In this document: positions 32,664 through 42,135 of the stretch, in pieces
Layout of the letters: the number at the start of each line of letters is the position of its first letter
Position numbering within the stretch: position 1 is the first letter of the stretch
DNA from: CBDDBH01 sp965225625
GTDB lineage: Bacteria; Pseudomonadota; Gammaproteobacteria; JADZEE01
DNA length: 64,000 nt
Reading direction: 5' to 3'
NCBI GenBank assembly: GCA_965225625.1
Contig: CBDDBH010000031.1
Span: 1-64,000 of the forward strand
The notes under the pieces: generated by a model
What the model saw: the letters and a program-made list of their open reading frames with translations, nothing else
What the model was told of the DNA's origin: nothing
The model's database searches: none
Made by a program: the position numbers and the translations under genes

Positions 32664-33456
32664 CGACAACGTGACGGTCAGCGATGTCGATTTCACCTCG
32701 GCAGAACAAGATGAAGCAGCGCTGTTCGACGTTTCAATCGCGTACCAAGCTTATAAGAGCGCGGACACCGAAGTAGAGATCGGCTATGACTTTTCTCAAA
32801 GCCTGTATTCTTCTCTGACTGAATTCGATCTCCAATCGCACACCGGTTCACTGTATGCATCCAGAGATTTCGGTAACGTTGATGGCGATTTCGGTTATCG
32901 CTATACCTATACCTCGCTCGGCGGCACCAAGTTTCTCGAATCACATACGATCTCACCTGCGGTGAGTTTTACTACTTTGCCACAGTGGTACCACCGCATC
33001 ACCTACAGTTTTCAAGACAAGAATTTTTTCCAAGACAACGATAGGGACGCCGATCAGCACGCGATTGCCAGCGACAACTATTACTTCTTCATGGACAGCA
33101 AAGCCTATGCACTGCTTGGCGGTAAATTGGTAAATGAAGATACGAGCGGTGCCCAATTCGAATACTTCGGCTATTATTTTAACGCCGGGCTGTCGATGCC
33201 GCTGGAAATCGCGGGGCTGCAACCTAAATTGGGGCTGCGTTATCAATACTATTTGCGTGACTACGACAACATAACGCCCAGCATTGGCGAGGAACGCGAA
33301 GACAAACGCCATACGGTCACCGTTGCGCTAGAACACCGCCTGTGGAAGAACTTCAAGCTGAAGCTAAATTACCAATACATCGATGCCATCTCGAATCTGC
33401 CGAGCTCAGATTTCAACGAGAACATCGTTTCGCTCAGTATCGAAACCAAGCTTTAA
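32611..33456 (+). pseudogene. beta-barrel half of a SLAM/DUF560-like protein
   Basis: The useful part of this frame starts at about residue 15 (AGVEYDDNVTVSDVDFTSAE), which directly follows the TPR part in the neighbouring frame. It then has alternating strand patterns (VEIGYDFSQSLYSSLTEFDL, GDFGYRYTYTSLGG, FEYFGYYFNAGLSMP, KLGLRYQYYLRDYD) and ends with the final strand ENIVSLSIETKL. The first 14 residues (MARRRRRHQQRAA) are an artefact of the shifted frame. The barrel has no signal of its own, so it works only if the frameshift is a sequence error. Confidence 0.65.
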
Positions 33457-33535
33457 TTGATTTGATAAGGTTCGCCGCCGGGACCATCGGCGGCGCGGTA
33501 TCCTGCGCCTGTGCAAGACGGCGTCGAGTCGGCCG

Positions 33536-34480
33536 CTATACTGCTTTGGCGAGTTCTTTCGGCAAGCTGAAGACGACCTGTTCGCGGATCCCCGGTGCTT
33601 CTGTAACGGTAGAACCGCCCCACTCTTTCAGTCGAGCGACGACCTGTTCGACCAGAACTTCCGGCGCTGAGGCACCTGCCGTTACGCCTACCCGTTGCTT
33701 GTCCTCAACCCACTTGGGCTGAATTTCATCGGCACTGTCGATGAGAAATGCGGCGATGCCTTCTTTCTCGGCAATCTCTTTCAGCCGCGTCGAGTTGGAA
33801 CTGGTCTGGGAACCGACCACCAGGATCAGATCGCAGTCCCTGACGATTTGCTTGACCGCATCCTGACGATTCTGGGTGGCATAACAGATATCTTCTTTTT
33901 TTGGACCGACGATTTTCGGGAAGCGCGCACGCAAAGTGTCTATGACCTGGGCCGTATCGTCCATCGACAAGGTCGTCTGCGTCACGAAGGCGAGGAATTC
34001 CGGGTTTTTGACCTCCATCTTTCGCACATGCTCCACCGATTCCACCAAATACATGCCGCCTTTGCCGTCAGTACGGTTGTATTGACCTAATGTACCTTCA
34101 ACCTCGGGATGACCGGCGTGGCCGATGAGGATGCATTCCCTGCCCTCGTCCATGTAATGGCCGACCTCCATGTGCACCTTGGTGACCAGCGGGCATATCG
34201 CATCGAACACGCGCACTTGCCGGCGTGCCGCTTCAGCGCGTACCGCCTTGGCCACGCCGTGGGCACTGAATATGACGGTGGCGTTATCGGGCACTTCGTC
34301 CAGTTCGTCGACGAAGATGGCGCCTTTGGTGCGCAGGCCATCCACAACATATTTATTGTGTACGACTTCGTGACGCACGTAGACCGGCGCACCGAACATC
34401 TTCAACGCCTGTTCGACTATGCCAATGGCACGATCAACGCCGGCACAAAACCCTCGCGGGTTAGCGAGTACGATTTCCAT
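33536..34480 (-). CDS. ispH: 4-hydroxy-3-methylbut-2-enyl diphosphate reductase
   Basis: Starting at 34480 (MEIVLANPRGFCAGVDRAIG) the protein has 314 residues, normal for IspH/LytB. The three iron-sulfur cysteines are in FCAGV, FDAICPLVTKVH and ICYATQNRQDAV, and the substrate motifs HEVVHNKYVV, SAHGV, GHAGHPEVEGT and SQTSSNSTRL are present. It makes IPP and DMAPP in the last step of the MEP pathway; dxs for the first step lies at 57.3 kb. It is last in the minus-strand row murJ, ribF, lspA, ispH, a conserved gammaproteobacterial neighbourhood, 53 nt after lspA. Confidence 0.97.
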   Translation of the reverse strand: MEIVLANPRGFCAGVDRAIGIVEQALKMFGAPVYVRHEVVHNKYVVDGLRTKGAIFVDELDEVPDNATVIFSAHGVAKAVRAEAARRQVRVFDAICPLVTKVHMEVGHYMDEGRECILIGHAGHPEVEGTLGQYNRTDGKGGMYLVESVEHVRKMEVKNPEFLAFVTQTTLSMDDTAQVIDTLRARFPKIVGPKKEDICYATQNRQDAVKQIVRDCDLILVVGSQTSSNSTRLKEIAEKEGIAAFLIDSADEIQPKWVEDKQRVGVTAGASAPEVLVEQVVARLKEWGGSTVTEAPGIREQVVFSLPKELAKAV

Positions 34481-34533
34481 GGACGGTATTAACCCCATAT
34501 GTGTGCGGTTGCTGATCCTAACATGTCGCCGAT

Positions 34534-35007
34534 TTAGTCAGCTGGCGTGGCCTGTTTTCCCGATCTGAAGCTGTCGATTATGAGCAGGGCCGCACCCACA
34601 CAAATTGCCGAATCGGCAACGTTGAACGTGGGCCAATGCCAACCCGCATAGTAGACATCAATGAAATCCACCACATAGCCCAATATGATTCTGTCCCAGA
34701 CATTGCCCAGGGCACCGCCAAGCACCAGGCTCAGCGCGAGCGCGAGCCAGACATTCTGGCGACCCACGGCGCGGATCCAAACGACCAGCACGGTGCTGAT
34801 GGTGAGCGCAAGAGCTATGAACAACCACCGTTGCCAGCCTCCGGCGCCGTTCAAAATACTGAATGCTGCACCGGTATTGTGCATTAGTCTTAAGTTGAAA
34901 AACGGCAGCACCGAGACCGGGTCATGAAGAACCAGCGTGCGCTGCGCCAACTCTTTGGTGAATTGATCCAGGACAACGACGATCGCGGAAAGCCAAAGCC
35001 AGTTCAT
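34534..35007 (-). CDS. lspA: lipoprotein signal peptidase II
   Basis: The 157-residue membrane protein has four hydrophobic helices and both catalytic aspartates in the motifs GNVWDRII and VVDFIDVY, plus the conserved RLMHNTGAAFSIL. It removes signal peptides from prolipoproteins at the lipobox, for example PrsT and MlaA in this window. It follows ribF by 23 nt; in most gammaproteobacteria ileS lies between ribF and lspA, but here it is absent. Confidence 0.97.
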   Translation of the reverse strand: MNWLWLSAIVVVLDQFTKELAQRTLVLHDPVSVLPFFNLRLMHNTGAAFSILNGAGGWQRWLFIALALTISTVLVVWIRAVGRQNVWLALALSLVLGGALGNVWDRIILGYVVDFIDVYYAGWHWPTFNVADSAICVGAALLIIDSFRSGKQATPAD

Positions 35008-35030
35008 CGTGTGCGCCTTTAACGGATAAC

Positions 35031-35972
35031 TCAGACAGACCGTTGCAAAGAACTCAAGACCTCGCGCGCCTGCTTGGCGTCGTCCTGCATTTGCACGCGC
35101 AGCGCGTCAAGCGACTCGAACGACACGTCGCCACGCAGTTTCGCAACCAGATCGACCTGCGCGTGTTGTCCGTAAACGTCCTCATCAAAGTCGAATATGT
35201 TGGCTTCCAACACATCCTTGGTGCCCCCGACTACCGGACGTGAACCGATATATCCCATACCCGGCAGGGGCTCATCAGACAGACCGCGAACCCACACTGC
35301 AAAAATCCCGTGCAAGGCAACGGCACGCCGATGCAGGTTGATATTGATGGTTGGAAAACCGATGGTGCGGCCGTGTTTTTCACCGTGAACGATGCGCCCG
35401 CCCATGCCGTAATAACGACCCAGCAGCCGCTTGGCTTCGTCCAATCCGTCCTGCTCAAGGGCTGTGCGCAACCGTGTACTGCTGATCCGCTTGCCATCCA
35501 AATCGACCGTCTCGGCGCGGATTACCTGAAACCCGTGGCGACGCCCCATTTTTGTGAGTAGCGCGAAATTACCTTCACGCCCCTTGCCGAAACGAAAATC
35601 ATCACCGATGACCAGGCTTTCAACACCCACTCCGTCAACCAACAGTCGGATAATGAACTCGTCCGCCGACAAAGCGGCAAGTTCATCGTTGAAACTGACT
35701 CGAAGCAGGCGGTCGATTCCAAATTCGCGCAACAGCTCGAACTTTTCCCGAAACCGGGTGAGCCGCGGTGGCGATTGCGTGCCTTGAAAATACTCCCGTG
35801 GCTGTGGCTCGAATACCGTGACTAACGACGGCAAGCCGAGTGTCTGCGTCTTCGCCCGTAATTGGCTCAGTACCGCCTGATGGCCTAGATGCACACCGTC
35901 GAAGTTACCGATCGTGGCGACGCATCGCCGATGTCTTGGCGTAATACTGTTTAACCCACGTATCAGTTCCAT
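35031..35972 (-). CDS. ribF: bifunctional riboflavin kinase/FMN adenylyltransferase
   Basis: From the Met at 35972 (MELIRGLNSITPRHRRCVAT) the 313-residue enzyme has the nucleotidyltransferase motif GNFDGVHLGHQ, the ISSTRLRTALE segment, and the C-terminal riboflavin-kinase motif GRTIGFPTININ. It converts riboflavin to FMN and FAD in the cytoplasm. The start used is preferred to an upstream in-frame Met 12 codons earlier. It sits between murJ and lspA. Confidence 0.96.
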   Translation of the reverse strand: MELIRGLNSITPRHRRCVATIGNFDGVHLGHQAVLSQLRAKTQTLGLPSLVTVFEPQPREYFQGTQSPPRLTRFREKFELLREFGIDRLLRVSFNDELAALSADEFIIRLLVDGVGVESLVIGDDFRFGKGREGNFALLTKMGRRHGFQVIRAETVDLDGKRISSTRLRTALEQDGLDEAKRLLGRYYGMGGRIVHGEKHGRTIGFPTININLHRRAVALHGIFAVWVRGLSDEPLPGMGYIGSRPVVGGTKDVLEANIFDFDEDVYGQHAQVDLVAKLRGDVSFESLDALRVQMQDDAKQAREVLSSLQRSV

Positions 35973-36100
35973 ATCTCTTGTGTGGGTAGCTGACGCCAAC
36001 CTCCCCAAGTTGGTGGTTTATCGAAAGTAATCCACATAACTACCATTACGGCGCCATCGGTACAAGGCGGGACTTCACGGCTATCTCGCGCATCGCGATG

Positions 36101-37639
36101 CTAGTCTGCCCCTTCCGTCATAAGATGCTTGACGCGAACACCGGCCAGCCATAACGCGACAGTGTAACTAACGACCCCGGCACTCACGCAGATCAGCAAC
36201 TGACTGACGCGTTGGAATGTATCCCACACCAGCCACTGCTCCAGCCCAGGCGCGAGCCAATAGAGCACAGCGGCCATCACCAGTGAGGCGAGCGACGCCT
36301 GCGCAAACACGCGACGCTGGATCGGCTCGGGCTCAAAGACACCGGCTTTGCGCAGTCCCCGATACAACAAGCCTGCATTTACGAACGCTGCCAGAGAAGT
36401 CGCCAGCGCTAGTCCGGCGTGTGCCAGCGGAACGACAAGCGCAAGATTCATGACCATATTAAAAATCATCGCGATGACACCAATGCGCACCGGTGTACGA
36501 ATGTCCTGTCGCGCGAAATAGCCCGGTGCCAATACTTTGATCAAGGTGAACCCGACCAATCCGAACGAATAAGCCATCAGGCTGCGGGCGGACATCTCCA
36601 CGTCGTGGCCAGTCAAGGCACCATATTGAAACAGGGTGCACAGCAATGGACCGGCAAGCACGGCCAGGCCAGTGGCCGCGGGTAGTGCGATAACCATTAC
36701 CCAGCGCAATGCCCAGTTGAGGGTTCGTGAAAATCCGCTGCCCTGGGCATGTTGCTCGGACAGACCGGGCAATATCACCGTGGCCAGCGCTATGCCAAAC
36801 ACGCCGAGAGGAAACTCGACCAGGCGATCCGAGTAGTACAACCAGGAAACGCTGCCGGTCACCAGGAAAGACGCGATGATGGTATCCAGCATCAGATTGA
36901 GCTGCGATACCGACACCCCAAAGATGGCGGGACCCATCAGCCGCAGAATACGCCTGACGCCCTCGTGTCGGTGGTCCGCGCGCGGGCGGGGTAACAGGCG
37001 TAAACGAAACAGGAACGGTAGCTGAAACCCGAGCTGTAAAACGCCTCCCAGAAGCACACCCCACGCCAGCGCTTCCACCGGTTGAGCCATCCTGGGCGCT
37101 AACCAGATGGCAGCGCCAATCAGCGCGATATTAAGGAACACCGGCGTAAACGCAGGTACGCCGAAGCGGCCATAAGTATTGAGAATTCCACCGGCGAACG
37201 CCGCCAGCGATATAAAAGCCAGATACGGAAATGTCACCCGCAACATGATCACGGTCAGATCAAATTTTTCCGCGTCGCCGATAAAGCCGGGCGCAAAAGC
37301 CATCACGAACAGTGGCGCGCTGATTACGCATACGACCGTGACGACAACCAGAGCCAAACCCAGAGTGCCGGCAACACGGTCGATTAGTTGTTGCGTCTCC
37401 TGCGCCGTACGGCGGGCTTTATATTCGGCAAGCACGGGGACAAAGGCCTGCGAGAATGCGCCCTCGGCGAATAGCCGGCGGAAGAAATTAGGGATGCGAA
37501 AAGCCACGAAAAATGCGTCTGCGGCAATACCGGCGCCGAAGATATTGGCGATGACCACGTCCCGCACATAGCCCAGGATCCGGGACAGAAGGGTAATTTG
37601 GCCCACAGCCGCGGTCGACTTAAAAAGCCTGTTGCTCAG
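36101..37639 (-). CDS. murJ: lipid II flippase MurJ
   Basis: The protein has about 14 hydrophobic helices and MurJ/MviN motifs (LLSRILGYVRDVVIANIFGA, FFVAFRIPNFFRRLFAEGAF, SDRLVEFPLGVFGIALATVI). It flips lipid II across the inner membrane for peptidoglycan synthesis. The usual family start, SNRLFKSTAAVG, is encoded by codons upstream of the GTG at 37606; the first suitable codon is CTG at 37639 with GGAG a few bases before it, so the start is probably this non-ATG codon, giving 512 residues. It is divergent from rpsT, as in many gammaproteobacteria. Confidence 0.95.
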   Translation of the reverse strand: MSNRLFKSTAAVGQITLLSRILGYVRDVVIANIFGAGIAADAFFVAFRIPNFFRRLFAEGAFSQAFVPVLAEYKARRTAQETQQLIDRVAGTLGLALVVVTVVCVISAPLFVMAFAPGFIGDAEKFDLTVIMLRVTFPYLAFISLAAFAGGILNTYGRFGVPAFTPVFLNIALIGAAIWLAPRMAQPVEALAWGVLLGGVLQLGFQLPFLFRLRLLPRPRADHRHEGVRRILRLMGPAIFGVSVSQLNLMLDTIIASFLVTGSVSWLYYSDRLVEFPLGVFGIALATVILPGLSEQHAQGSGFSRTLNWALRWVMVIALPAATGLAVLAGPLLCTLFQYGALTGHDVEMSARSLMAYSFGLVGFTLIKVLAPGYFARQDIRTPVRIGVIAMIFNMVMNLALVVPLAHAGLALATSLAAFVNAGLLYRGLRKAGVFEPEPIQRRVFAQASLASLVMAAVLYWLAPGLEQWLVWDTFQRVSQLLICVSAGVVSYTVALWLAGVRVKHLMTEGAD

Positions 37640-37794
37640 CGCTCCACTCCCAAGCAGGCGAAAATCACTTCTTCAAGGACCTCGATATAGCCAGCGCACG
37701 CCCGGTACTCGCCATGGGCGCTCGGTTGGATTGACAAATGCGGTCCAAAAATCCATAGTTACGCGCCTTCCCACCCTTGTACGGCAGAACAGCA

Positions 37795-38055
37795 TTGGCA
37801 AATTCACAACAAGCGAAGAAACGCGCACGTCAGGCAGTGGTTGCCCACGCGCAAAATGCAAGCAGTCGTTCGGCCATGCGTACGGCGATCAAAAAGGTCG
37901 TGATCAGCATTGAGGCCGGTGATAAAGCCGCGGCGGAAGAAGCCTACAAGGCTGCCGTTCCGGCTGTGGATCGAATGGCGAATAAAGGGCTTATTCACAA
38001 GAACAAAGCTGCGCGCCATAAGCACCGACTGAACCGCCGTATTCGCGCGCTTTAG
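37795..38055 (+). CDS. rpsT: 30S ribosomal protein S20
   Basis: The TTG at 37795 gives (M)ANSQQAKKRARQAVVAHAQN, the normal S20 N-terminus of 86 residues; the E. coli gene also uses a TTG start, which is part of its autoregulation. Basic helices and the ending HKNKAARHKHRLNRRIRAL match the family. It binds 16S rRNA in the small subunit. It is divergent from murJ. Confidence 0.97.
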   Translation: MANSQQAKKRARQAVVAHAQNASSRSAMRTAIKKVVISIEAGDKAAAEEAYKAAVPAVDRMANKGLIHKNKAARHKHRLNRRIRAL

Positions 38056-38075
38056 ATTTTAGTTCTCGCGTCACA

Positions 38076-39203
38076 TTAAAACACCACGAGATTATCCCGG
38101 TGAATGAGCTCGGGCTCATTCGCATAGCCGAGGCTGGCCTCGATTTGATCGCTGGCCAGACCCTTGATGACGTCCGCTTCGCTGGCTGAATAATTCACCA
38201 GACCACGGCCGATTTCCTGCCCATCCGGATCTACGCAGGCCACCAGTTCGCCGCGTAGAAAATTACCACTCACCGAGGTCACGCCAACGGCGAGCAGACT
38301 GCGGCCCTGACGTTGCAACACCCGCACCGCCCCCGCGTCTAGCGCTAACGCACCCTTGGCCGTCAACGTGCTTGCAAGCCACTGTTTTCGGGCTGCTAAC
38401 GCTTCCACCCCTGGGGTCAGCAAGGTTCCCACGCGTTTGCCAGATGCAATCTGCGTGAGGACGTCAGGACTGTGCCCGTGTGCAATCACAGTGGCGGTCC
38501 CGGAACGCGCCGCAAGCGACGCTGCTTGGAGCTTGGTGCGCATACCACCACGTCCCCACGCGCTGCCGCCGCCCGCGATGCGCTCCAGTTCGGCGGCGCC
38601 GGCTGTACCTGTATCGATGAGCTTCGCGGATGGGTCGTTTCTGGGATCAGCGGTAAACAGCCCATCCTGATCTGTCAGAATCACCAGTAGATCGGCTTCA
38701 ACAAGATTGGCCACCAATCCGGCCAATCGGTCGTTGTCGCCAAACTGGATCTCTTCATTGGCGACGGTATCGTTCTCATTCACCACCGGAATGACACCCA
38801 GATTGAGCAACGTCCCCAGCACACTGCGCGCATTCAGATAGCGTTGTCGATTGATGACGTCGTCATGCGTCAGCAACACCTGGGCGGTATGCAGTCCATA
38901 TTGCTGGAAAGCAGTTTGATAAGCTTGGATCAAACCCATCTGGCCAACCGCCGCGGCCGATTGCAGTTCATGCAGCACGTGCGGACGCCGGCCCCAACCC
39001 AGCCGGGCAATACCTTCTGCAATCGCTCCCGAACTGACAATCACCAATTGCATTCCGCGCTCACTTAGACCGGCCACCTGCGCGACCCAGCCGTCGATAA
39101 GATCGGTACGCAGCCCCCGACCATCGTTGGTCACCAGAGAGCTGCCGATCTTCACTACCCAACGCTTGGTCGTGGTGAGCGAGTCGCGCGCCTTAGCCGG
39201 CAT
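38076..39203 (-). CDS. proB: glutamate 5-kinase
   Basis: From the ATG at 39203 (MPAKARDSLTTTKRWVVKIG) the 375-residue protein has the amino-acid kinase motifs KIGSSLVTNDG, VIVSSGAIAEG, NENDTVANEEIQFGDNDRLA and GGMRTKLQAA, and a C-terminal PUA domain (about residues 280-370). It phosphorylates glutamate in proline synthesis. The start overlaps the end of obgE by 11 nt; longer upstream starts would lie fully within obgE and are rejected. rpsT ends convergently 20 nt away. Confidence 0.96.
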   Translation of the reverse strand: MPAKARDSLTTTKRWVVKIGSSLVTNDGRGLRTDLIDGWVAQVAGLSERGMQLVIVSSGAIAEGIARLGWGRRPHVLHELQSAAAVGQMGLIQAYQTAFQQYGLHTAQVLLTHDDVINRQRYLNARSVLGTLLNLGVIPVVNENDTVANEEIQFGDNDRLAGLVANLVEADLLVILTDQDGLFTADPRNDPSAKLIDTGTAGAAELERIAGGGSAWGRGGMRTKLQAASLAARSGTATVIAHGHSPDVLTQIASGKRVGTLLTPGVEALAARKQWLASTLTAKGALALDAGAVRVLQRQGRSLLAVGVTSVSGNFLRGELVACVDPDGQEIGRGLVNYSASEADVIKGLASDQIEASLGYANEPELIHRDNLVVF

Positions 39204-40251
39204 TTTGCACCACCGGACTCGTACCATCCCTGTTTCGTGCGCCGTCGAGTTGCTGAAGATGTTGGTAGACATCCGCCATGAGTACGTCACAGCCTTCGCC
39301 GGTCACCGATGAAATTGCGTAACGCGGACCCGACCAGCCGATTCCTTCAGCCAGTCTTAGCAGTTGCTCGCCGACATCTCCGGCTACCAGATCGAGCTTA
39401 TTCATCACCAGCCAGCGGTCACGCTTAAACAACGCCGCGTCGAATTTTTTCAATTCATTGGCGACGGTGCGGTAATCGGCTATCGGATCGTATCCGGGTT
39501 GGTCCTCGCGCATATCGACGATATGTAGCAGCATGCGCGTTCGCTGCAAATGCCGCAAAAAACGGATGCCCAGCCCCGCGCCGTCAGCCGCTCCCTCGAT
39601 TAAACCTGGAATGTCAGCTATTACGAAACTCCGCGCGGAGTCCAATTCAACAACACCCAGACTCGGGTACAACGTCGAAAACGGATAGTCAGCCACCCGC
39701 GGCCGCGCGGCCGATACCTTGCTGACTAATGAAGACTTGCCAGCGTTTGGCGTTCCGACCACACCTACATCAGCCAGCAACCGCATCTCCAGACGCAGCC
39801 CACGAGATTCGCCGGCTTCTCCACGGGTGATTTTGCGTGGCGCCCGGTTGGTGCTGGTTTTGAATTGGACGTTGCCACGTCCACCTTTACCGCCTTTAGC
39901 GACCAGCAAACGTTGCTCTACGGATACCAGATCACCGAGTATTTCATCGGTTTCCTGGCTGTAGACCAAAGTGCCCAACGGCACACGAATGACCTTGTCG
40001 GCGCCGCCCTTGCCGATGCGGTTGCGGCCCATGCCCGACTGACCATTGGCGGCGCTGAAGCGCCGCGTGTAACGAAAGTCCGCAAGCGTATTTAGCCCGC
40101 GATCCACCTCAAGGTAGACGTCACCGCCGCGCCCGCCGTTACCGCCGTCCGGTCCACCGTCCGGGACGTAGCGCTCGCGGTGGAAACTCAAGCAACCATG
40201 CCCGCCATTGCCGGCCTCGACCAAAATAGGCGTTTCATCGACAAACTTCAT
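39193..40251 (-). CDS. obgE: Obg-family GTPase
   Basis: The 352-residue protein has the glycine-rich Obg fold at its N-terminus (MKFVDETPILVEAGNGGHGC, YVPDGGPDGGNGGRGGDVYL) and a G domain with GTPNAGKSSL (G1), DIPGLIEGA (G3) and NKLDLV (G4). It assists 50S ribosome assembly and stress signalling. The order rplU, rpmA, obgE, proB is conserved in many proteobacteria. Confidence 0.97.
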   Translation of the reverse strand: MKFVDETPILVEAGNGGHGCLSFHRERYVPDGGPDGGNGGRGGDVYLEVDRGLNTLADFRYTRRFSAANGQSGMGRNRIGKGGADKVIRVPLGTLVYSQETDEILGDLVSVEQRLLVAKGGKGGRGNVQFKTSTNRAPRKITRGEAGESRGLRLEMRLLADVGVVGTPNAGKSSLVSKVSAARPRVADYPFSTLYPSLGVVELDSARSFVIADIPGLIEGAADGAGLGIRFLRHLQRTRMLLHIVDMREDQPGYDPIADYRTVANELKKFDAALFKRDRWLVMNKLDLVAGDVGEQLLRLAEGIGWSGPRYAISSVTGEGCDVLMADVYQHLQQLDGARNRDGTSPVVQNAG

Positions 40252-40316
40252 GAGCTGTTACGGGGATCTGAACGCTGCCGGCGAATCCGTGACGGGGTAG
40301 ACCCTGCGGAAAACGC

Positions 40317-40342
40317 AAAACCCCGCGTCGCCACGGGGTTTT
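40317..40342. terminator. intrinsic terminator between rpmA and obgE
   Basis: AAAACCCCG and CGGGGTTTT form a 9-bp stem with an 8-nt loop; both sides carry an A/T tract. It lies after rpmA and before obgE on the minus strand and would partly separate ribosomal protein transcription from obgE-proB. Confidence 0.85.
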
Positions 40343-40395
40343 TCCGGTCTAATTGAGTGCGCCAGCGCGTTGACTGCGCCAGCGCGCCTATCGAG

Positions 40396-40659
40396 TTAGG
40401 AGGCTGCCGCGGCCACACTGACAAACGTGCGCATTTTGGGACCACCGGTTTGGAATACAACCTCACCTTCCGCTGTCGCAAACAATGTGTGGTCACGACC
40501 ACAACCAACGTTGTCACCGGGATGAAATTTGGTGCCGCGTTGACGCACGATGATCTCGCCCGAGCGCACCTGCTGGCCACCATAACGTTTGACCCCAAGA
40601 CGTTTAGATTCCGAATCACGGCCGTTACGTGTGCTGCCGCCTGCTTTTTTGTGTGCCAT
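40396..40659 (-). CDS. rpmA: 50S ribosomal protein L27
   Basis: The 87-residue protein MAHKKAGGSTRNGRDSESKR to TFVSVAAAAS has the full L27 pattern, including RLGVKRYGGQQVRSGEIIVR and TKFHPGDNVGCGRDHTLFA. It sits near the peptidyl-transferase centre. It lies 24 nt after rplU, in the same transcription unit. Confidence 0.98.
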   Translation of the reverse strand: MAHKKAGGSTRNGRDSESKRLGVKRYGGQQVRSGEIIVRQRGTKFHPGDNVGCGRDHTLFATAEGEVVFQTGGPKMRTFVSVAAAAS

Positions 40660-40683
40660 TTCAGTCTCCTCGCGCCGCCGTGC

Positions 40684-41001
40684 TCAGTCGGCTTTCGCGA
40701 TTGCTGTTATCTGTAGTTTGGTAAATGATTGGCGGTGGCCCATGCGTTTCAGGTGTTGCTTGCGGCGTTTGAACTTGACGACCTGTATCTTCCGGCCGCG
40801 GCCATGTTCGAGGATTTTTGCCGAGACCTTCGCCCCTGCCACATACGGCGCGCCGACCTGCACCGCGTCACCGTCGATTATCATCAGCACATCGGTAATC
40901 TCGATATCGGCGCCGAGCTCCTGCGACAATTTCTCGACCCGAACCGTGTCGCCTTCCGCGACCTTATACTGCTTACCGCCTGTTTTGATTACTGCGTGCA
41001 T
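40684..41001 (-). CDS. rplU: 50S ribosomal protein L21
   Basis: The 105-residue protein MHAVIKTGGKQYKVAEGDTV to QLQITAIAKAD matches L21, with the conserved FKRRKQHLKRMGHRQSFTK. It is first in the rplU-rpmA unit and divergent from ispB, the usual arrangement in gammaproteobacteria. Confidence 0.98.
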   Translation of the reverse strand: MHAVIKTGGKQYKVAEGDTVRVEKLSQELGADIEITDVLMIIDGDAVQVGAPYVAGAKVSAKILEHGRGRKIQVVKFKRRKQHLKRMGHRQSFTKLQITAIAKAD

Positions 41002-41148
41002 ATCTCGAACTCCGGACGGGGAAATGGTAAAACCCGCTTGTCAGCGCATGAAGGGGCGCAATCTTAAGTAATTTCAGGCTTTGAGACAAGGTGAAAAGTG
41101 CCTTCCGTGTTATGATTTCGGCCGTTTGCCGATCCTGCAGGACCCTCG

Positions 41149-42117
41149 ATGGACATCACTTCCGTGCGCGAACTCATTGCTGCCGACATGGATGCGGTCG
41201 ATCTTATGATCCGCGAGCGGCTGCATTCCGAGGTCGTGCTCGTCAACCAACTCGGCCATTACATCGTTAACAGTGGCGGCAAGCGCCTGCGTCCAAGCCT
41301 GGCGCTACTCAGTGCTCGGGCTCATCAATACCAGGGTGACAAGCATATCGCGGTCGCCGCCATCGTCGAGTTTATTCACACTGCGACCCTGCTGCACGAC
41401 GACGTAGTTGATGCCTCGTCGATGCGACGGGGTCGCTTGACTGCCAATCTGGTGTGGGGGGATGAGGCGAGTGTGCTGGTCGGCGATTTCCTGTATTCAC
41501 GGGCCTTTCAAATGATGGTCGAGGTGAGCAACATGCGAGTCATGGAGATTCTCGCCGATGCGACCAACAACATCGCTGAAGGCGAAGTCATGCAATTGAT
41601 TAATTGCCACGATCCGGATCTTACTGAAGCTCGATATTTTGATGTGATCCGCAATAAGACCGCAAAACTCTTCGAGGCTGCAAGCAGGCTTGGCGCTGTG
41701 CTGGGCGGCGCCGATGCCGATACCGAGGAGGCAATGGCCACCTACGGTCGTCACCTGGGCACAGCGTTTCAATTGGTGGATGATTTGCTGGACTATAGCG
41801 CCGAACCGGAAGATCTGGGCAAGAACATTGGCGACGATCTCGCTGAGGGCAAAGCGACGCTACCCTTGTTATACAGTCTATGGAACAGTGGGCCGGAACA
41901 AGCGGAAACTATCCGCGCCGCCATCGAAAAAGGCGGCCGCGAACACTTGGACGTCATCACCAAGGCAATTGAGTCCACCGGGGCCATAGCGTACACTGCG
42001 CAGTCCGCTCGGGCTGAGTCAAACTGTGCATTGCAGGCGCTCGAGATACTTGAACCATCACCGCATAAAAGCGCGCTAAAGACGCTTGCGAAGTTTTCGG
42101 TGGATCGCAAGTCGTGA
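41149..42117 (+). CDS. ispB: polyprenyl (octaprenyl-type) diphosphate synthase
   Basis: The 322-residue enzyme has both aspartate-rich motifs of trans-prenyl transferases, LLHDDVVDASSMRRG and FQLVDDLLDYSAE, and GGKRLRPSLALLSA near the N-terminus. It elongates FPP to the side chain of ubiquinone or menaquinone. It is divergent from rplU as in E. coli and shares FPP with the squalene synthase encoded just downstream. Confidence 0.95.
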   Translation: MDITSVRELIAADMDAVDLMIRERLHSEVVLVNQLGHYIVNSGGKRLRPSLALLSARAHQYQGDKHIAVAAIVEFIHTATLLHDDVVDASSMRRGRLTANLVWGDEASVLVGDFLYSRAFQMMVEVSNMRVMEILADATNNIAEGEVMQLINCHDPDLTEARYFDVIRNKTAKLFEAASRLGAVLGGADADTEEAMATYGRHLGTAFQLVDDLLDYSAEPEDLGKNIGDDLAEGKATLPLLYSLWNSGPEQAETIRAAIEKGGREHLDVITKAIESTGAIAYTAQSARAESNCALQALEILEPSPHKSALKTLAKFSVDRKS

Positions 42118-42135
42118 GCCTTTTGGATTCGGTTT

